Source: Kwoniella bestiolae CBS 10118
Lineage: Eukaryota; Basidiomycota; Tremellomycetes; Tremellales; Cryptococcaceae
Reading direction: 5' to 3'
Length of the DNA: 64,000 nt
Assembly (NCBI RefSeq): GCF_000512585.2
Contig: NC_089244.1
Coordinates: forward strand, 1,860,001 to 1,924,000
The translations under genes were made by a program, and so were the position numbers. This document shows positions 59,801 through 64,000 of this stretch, in pieces (position 1 is the first letter of the stretch; each line of letters starts with the position of its first letter). The notes under the pieces are model-generated. The model was not told where the DNA came from and searched no databases. It worked only from the letters and a program-made list of their open reading frames with translations.

Positions 59801-60677
59801 TATACTCGGTCTCATGGGAACTGCCAATAGTGATTCCAGAGAGCGGTACATTGCCATTCCCATCCCCATCCTCGGGGGGAGGGTTCAGCTTGATCCTAAC
59901 TCCACTATCACCATTACCCAAACCCATTCCCTTACTACTCTTAGGTAGACTCTCATTCAACCCGAACCCCGTTCCCAGCCTGGGAGGCTCAAAATACAAC
60001 TGCGGGCCTCTCCTCATCAGCCCTCCAGCTAGGAACGTGAATGTCAGAAAACCCGCTCGGAGGTAATATATCACAGTAGAGTGATGAATAGATAAGGTAG
60101 GCGGTGAGAGATGCGTCTGGATGGTATACCATATTCCAGGTAGGGGGTGGACGATAAGAAGTGTCAGGATGAGGATGAAGTTTGCGATGCAAAGGGTTGG
60201 GTGGATTAGGAGGCTCGAGATATCCGGGTTGGGGGATAGAAGGACGGTACGGATCTTGATGGGTTTGAAGAGTGTGACGGTGTAGATGACCAGCAGGAAG
60301 CTCTACGTGACGATATCCAAATAGTGAGAAGATTGACTAGCTGAAAAATGCCAGTAGGGTAGACTCACCAGTATCACTACTCCAGCAATATCCAAACCCA
60401 AAGCAGTACTCTTAGTCTTCCGTACGAGCTCATCTTCTTCGATGACCTTTCTTTGCTCTTGTAAAGCCATAATCAAATGGATCACTTCCAAGGTCAAAGA
60501 CCCGATGAGTCCAGGTGCGAGAAGGGCTTTGCAAATCCACACATTCTTCTTGAACGAGCTGAGGAATACAGGTCTATCACTGTCCCTATCTACATGATTG
60601 TCGTCTTGAGCGTAAGGCGAGGAGACTTCTTGAGGTAAGAGCGTATCGGCCTCCGATGGGGTCTGTGTCGAGCTCAT
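53879..60677 (-). CDS. ABCC-type (MRP/YOR1-like) ATP-binding cassette transporter
   Basis: Thirty-one exons, 4842 bases (1613 aa), starts from 5': 60369-60677, 59432-60302, 59199-59351, 59117-59138, 59003-59057, 58751-58934, 58566-58679, 58420-58502, 58296-58357, 58083-58232, 57996-58012, 57643-57929, 57273-57584, 56350-57205, 56246-56260, 56140-56186, 56029-56084, 55848-55952, 55706-55788, 55513-55650, 55422-55449, 55319-55362, 55102-55250, 54923-55037, 54744-54857, 54566-54679, 54409-54498, 54330-54351, 54166-54258, 54068-54111, 53879-53988. An N-terminal hydrophobic TMD0-like part precedes TMD1. NBD1: GPLGSGKT (about 760), SGGQKAR (about 874), Walker B VYLDD with Asp in place of catalytic Glu. 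TMD2 follows. NBD2: GATGSGKS (about 1389), FSQGQ (about 1499), Walker B MDEATSSVD, AHRL. Asymmetric NBDs are typical of ABCC exporters of glutathione conjugates, bile acids or drugs; substrate unknown. Intron 24 starts with GC. Confidence 0.93.
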
Positions 60678-61317
60678 CTTGTCGAAGGGTAAACTCAACT
60701 TATAAACTCCTTAGCGAAATGAAGATACAGATAAACGGGGAGAAAATCGAGTGAGTGTCCTATATATACACCTGTATATAATGTTACCGAGTCGATACCT
60801 CCTGGAGTGATTCTTTCTTGCTTTGTATGTCAAGTCCAGATCGAAGGTCCACCGCTCACTTCCTTTGTCGACTAGTTTCTAACACTCTATGACGTCCTTG
60901 GAGAGCTGTTGGTTATCTCTCCATTCATCCTGTTCTACTTCGATCGGTTGTACACAGGGTTGAGTCACCAGCCGATATCGGATGAATCTAGGGTTGTTCT
61001 ATGGTGGGTTTGATACACACAAATAGGGATACCAATACGAAGGTGGGATTACATATATGGGAGGGATGAGATGGCTCCAACGTGCAAAGACAATCTCATC
61101 ATGATAATCATCACCCCGCAGTGGAGTGGAGGTAGGGACAATACACAAAGAGTGGGGGTGAAGTGGGGTAATGCCAGTTCCTCCCAGGACAATATCGATT
61201 TCTGAAGAGACAACAGAGACAACCCATACGATATAGCGACTAGACCGATGGTACGTGAATGCTGATTAACATGCATACAGAGCTCTACTTATCCCATGTA
61301 TCCCCTTAATCTCGACT
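60678..61317. other. Intergenic region SAM37 to ABC transporter
   Basis: 640 bases containing the ABC transporter promoter and the SAM37 3' flank. No gene supported. Confidence 0.6.
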
Positions 61318-63007
61318 TCACTCCTCATCATCCTCATCCTCAAATACCACCTCTTCCCCCTCGTCCTCGTCCTCGTCCTCATCCCCAGACACAAACTCAA
61401 TACTAACCATCCCACTACCAACAAGATACCCAACCATAGCGACAGTCGCACCAGCAAACCATAACCACCTTCCCCTCTGAAACCGCTTCTCCTGTACACT
61501 TTTCTCCTTATTCTCTTTCTCCTCATCACTGCCTTGAGTCGCTGGCATCGAAGTCGAAGGGGGGGAAGAGAAAAGAGAAGTGAATGATTCGAGATAAGAC
61601 GTCTTGGGAGGTGATGGGATTGTCGAACGAGGGATGGACCTCCATGATTGAGGGAAGAGGAGGGATAGTAGTCTATCATGGTGGGAAACCAATGCAGGGT
61701 ATTCCGAGCGAATGAGATTGGGGAAAAGGGGGTTGGGTAATGTCGGGGAGAGGATGAATGTCAATTGAGCGAGTAGAGCTAAATCAAGTGTCGTTGGTCT
61801 ACTACACAATATTAGCTATCAATCTCAATGTATGCTCGAAGATGACGGATGATAAAATCACCTATCACCAAAGAAGTACAGCCCATCCCCTAACCTCCTC
61901 ATTATCGGATCAAATACACTCTTGATCTTCTGCTCGAGCTACATAACATTGTAAGATATCAGCCGACTATGAGATGAACACTGATACCCAGTTAAGAAGA
62001 CAGGCGGGATCGCTCACCTCCTGCTCGCCCCATTTCCTCCTTCTTTCCTCAGCATCCCTCCCAGCCGTCCAGCCGCTCCAAGCTCTAGGAGCCAGTGTCC
62101 CAGCAGGACCAACAACGAAAGCCTCGTCCAGTCTCTTCCTATCTTCGTCAACCGCATCACCTGTAGAGATCAACATCATTCAGCTTTCCCTAATCATATT
62201 CAGAATTATGCAATTTCGACATGCTCATGCGATGAAGAAGATTAAACAGATACCCTGTGTCTCGACTTGAACAGGGTAACACCTCAAGCGTGATTGATCC
62301 AGGAAGGCAGAGTAACATACCATCATTCAGTCCTCCCAGTCCCCATAGTCCCACATGCTGCAACCTAGATCGCACAATACTCTTAATCCTCTGCGGTATA
62401 TACTGCTTCTCAGGGAACGAGAGGTTTTGAAGTTGTGCTTTCGCTGTTGTCTGAGAGTAGTTGGGAGGTAAGGAGTAAAATGCGTGATTCTATCCAGTCG
62501 CAGAAAAAGATCAGCTCCATTATCAGTATCTTTACTCCTGTTATGGCATGCCATAAAATAGTGCGATTGCAATAGGGTGATGATCTAACTCACCACCAAA
62601 TCAACGACGTTCTGCTCTATATAGGCTTTCCAACATTCCAAATCCACCTTCTCTTCCCTACTGAGACGCTCATCTGGATCTTCAATAAGAGGTAACGAAC
62701 CAAGGTGGGATTGACGTATATGGTGATTTAGGTGAGTGATGTATGGTAATTTGCCTAATATTCACCAAATCAGCCTTACCCTTCACCTCAAGCGATGAGC
62801 TCAGTATGTAGTGCAAGAGGGAGTGAGAGACCATGTAAGAAAGAGGAGTAACTCACCACCATTATCTCCCCATCCTCCCGTCCTAATCGCCCATCTACCT
62901 GGACAAGCCAATTGCAAATACGAAGCGAGATACAGACTCTCCGAGTCGGAGGATGAAAGGGGGTCGAGGGGAGGGGTCGAGTGGAGTATCACAGGTGGGT
63001 TTGACAT
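61318..63007 (-). CDS. SAM37: Mitochondrial outer-membrane SAM complex subunit, SAM37/metaxin
   Basis: Six exons: 62857-63007, 62594-62754, 62321-62489, 62018-62160, 61862-61938, 61318-61798; 1182 bases (393 aa). The N-terminal thioredoxin/Tom37-like part contains SLYLASYLQLACPGRW and GKLPYITHLNHHI. A GST-C-like helical part follows (DPDERLSREEKVDLECWKAY, then FFGDRPTTLDLALLAQLTF). A single span near 340-360 (WLWFAGATVAMVGYLVGSG) is followed by a very acidic tail (DEDEDEDEGEE). Sam37 helps Sam50/Sam35 insert beta-barrel proteins and binds TOM. The family call rests on the domain order and the conserved RPTTLDLALLA helix; fungal metaxins diverge strongly, so orthology to Sam37 rather than another metaxin is inferred. 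The acidic tail would face the cytosol if the anchor is a simple tail-type span. Confidence 0.82.
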
Positions 63008-63409
63008 GTTTCCTGAAGCTAAAGCTTGTGGTGATCGTCTTGTCTTTGTGCACTAGGTCTAGCTACGAGATCAAGATAGTCCTGGATAGACGAGTGTGAA
63101 TATATATCATCATCCTGCTCATCTTCGTTCGTGGTTCGGCTAATGTAATGTTCGACTTCTTCCAACTTTCAACTTTTTGATCCCGTCATCCTTTGGTCGT
63201 GCAGCGTCGGAATAGATTATAGATTCTCTTTTGATCATACCGCTCGCGCTCATGCATCGATGCAGACCAGATCCATCAAGCTGATCACGAATGGAGCGTA
63301 GATCACATCGCCATGCCATACTATGCTATATGCAAAAGTCCAACAAAACACGACAAAATCAATCCTCCCCTCAGTCCACTGAATAGCACCAGTTTCACTA
63401 CACATCCGC
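63008..63409. other. Intergenic region
   Basis: 402 bases between the unknown helical gene and SAM37. No gene supported. Confidence 0.6.
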
Positions 63410-63982
63410 TCATTTCCCACCCAACAGCCCCCTAATCCCACCTGCCACCTCCCTCCTAGCCTTATTCATGCCCTCAACCAAATCCCTAACAAAATCCTTA
63501 TCCTATCCGCAGCCAACCCAATATCAGCAAACCACTTGAAGGAGTTGTATCCCGCAGAAAAGCCAAGGCACCACTCACCTCTATCCAAGAATCACTAAAC
63601 CTCTCCCAATCTATCTCATCTCCCTTCATCTCATCAATCTTCGCATGTACCCCACTCAGACCCTCCTTTTGTAATTTCTCTTTGACGATCTTCAGATCAT
63701 TTATGAACGCTACTAATACTGGTAATTTCTTCTTCCCCTTGAGGGGTTTATTAATTTCTATCAATTTATTCAATACCAGGTCGTATATCTTCGTTAACTA
63801 TGCTCAGAAATATGTCAGCTGAAATGTTAACCTCATGAAAGGATTGAACAGCTGACTCACCTCATATAAGCAGATGAGAGCTTGTATCTGATCCCATCTT
63901 GACGCGGCGGACTTGACTTGCTGGATATTCTCTGCATGGACCGAACAATCCGGATCAGTTCTTGGACTCATTACTGAACCCG
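63410..63982 (-). CDS. Small helical protein of unknown function, 5' end possibly outside the window
   Basis: Exons 63861-63971 or -63982, 63579-63797 and 63410-63502 give one frame. If ATG 63971 is the start, the product is 140 aa. An acceptor (CTCTCAG) just upstream, with an open frame to 63982, allows an earlier exon beyond the edge. The protein is charged and helical: RWDQIQALICLYELTKIYDL, then KPLKGKKKLPVLVAFINDL and DEIDWERFSDSWIEDKDFV. The C-terminus has two Gly-rich turns (AGGIRGLLGGK). No signal peptide or membrane span. Family not recognised. Confidence 0.65.
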
Positions 63983-64000
63983 CTGAGAGAAACAGAGCTC

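Noticed and set aside
60678..60698. Upstream start of the ABC transporter at 60698
   Set aside because: The codon is TTG; the ATG at 60677 is the first real start in the frame.
1..64000. Mobile elements, CRISPR arrays, rRNA genes
   Set aside because: No transposase, reverse transcriptase, long terminal or inverted repeats, regularly spaced repeats or rRNA-like sequence were seen.

Overview
The window is nuclear DNA of a basidiomycete yeast, most likely of the Tremellales (Kwoniella/Cryptococcus side). The evidence is very dense splicing (2 to 31 exons per gene, introns mostly 45-110 bases with GTGAGT/GTAAGT/GTATGT donors and CTGAC/CTAAC-like branch sites), several extremely short exons, a CAP10-type GT90 glycosyltransferase, a CFEM GPI protein and a SKN1/KRE6 glucan-synthesis protein. 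The genus is inferred, not proven. I rebuilt the exon chains by hand and checked that nearly every chain keeps frame from start to stop.

Layout, left to right. (1) 1-8.7 kb: a rhodanese plus tyrosine-phosphatase protein (minus, running off the left edge), divergent from TFIIH subunit TFB1 (plus). (2) 9.0-20.5 kb, all minus: a CFEM GPI protein, KRE6/SKN1, an F-box protein and two small cysteine-rich proteins. (3) 21.9-31.0 kb: an aldo/keto reductase and the KDEL receptor ERD2 (minus), with ERD2 divergent from the ER P5A ATPase SPF1 (plus). (4) 32.3-43.8 kb, all plus: beta-carbonic anhydrase, phospholipid:diacylglycerol acyltransferase LRO1, an FAD-dependent amine-oxidase-like membrane protein and a CCC1/VIT1 iron/manganese transporter. 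(5) 44.5-49.3 kb: the GT90 transferase (minus) divergent from RPB9 (plus). (6) 49.7-52.8 kb, minus: a tandem pair of related genes of unknown family. (7) 53.9-63.99 kb, minus: a 31-exon ABCC transporter, SAM37/metaxin and a small helical protein of unknown function that may start beyond the right edge.

There is no operon logic. Themes that recur are cell surface and wall (CFEM, KRE6, GT90, small secreted proteins), early secretory pathway and ER (ERD2, SPF1, LRO1) and membrane transport (CCC1, ABCC, SPF1). I see no rRNA, convincing tRNA, CRISPR, transposase or long terminal repeat. The most unusual signals are exons of 5, 7, 7, 10, 11 and 11 bases, a start codon split by an intron, a 258-base AUG-less in-frame leader before carbonic anhydrase that reads like a mitochondrial targeting sequence, and the tandem pair of unknown genes.
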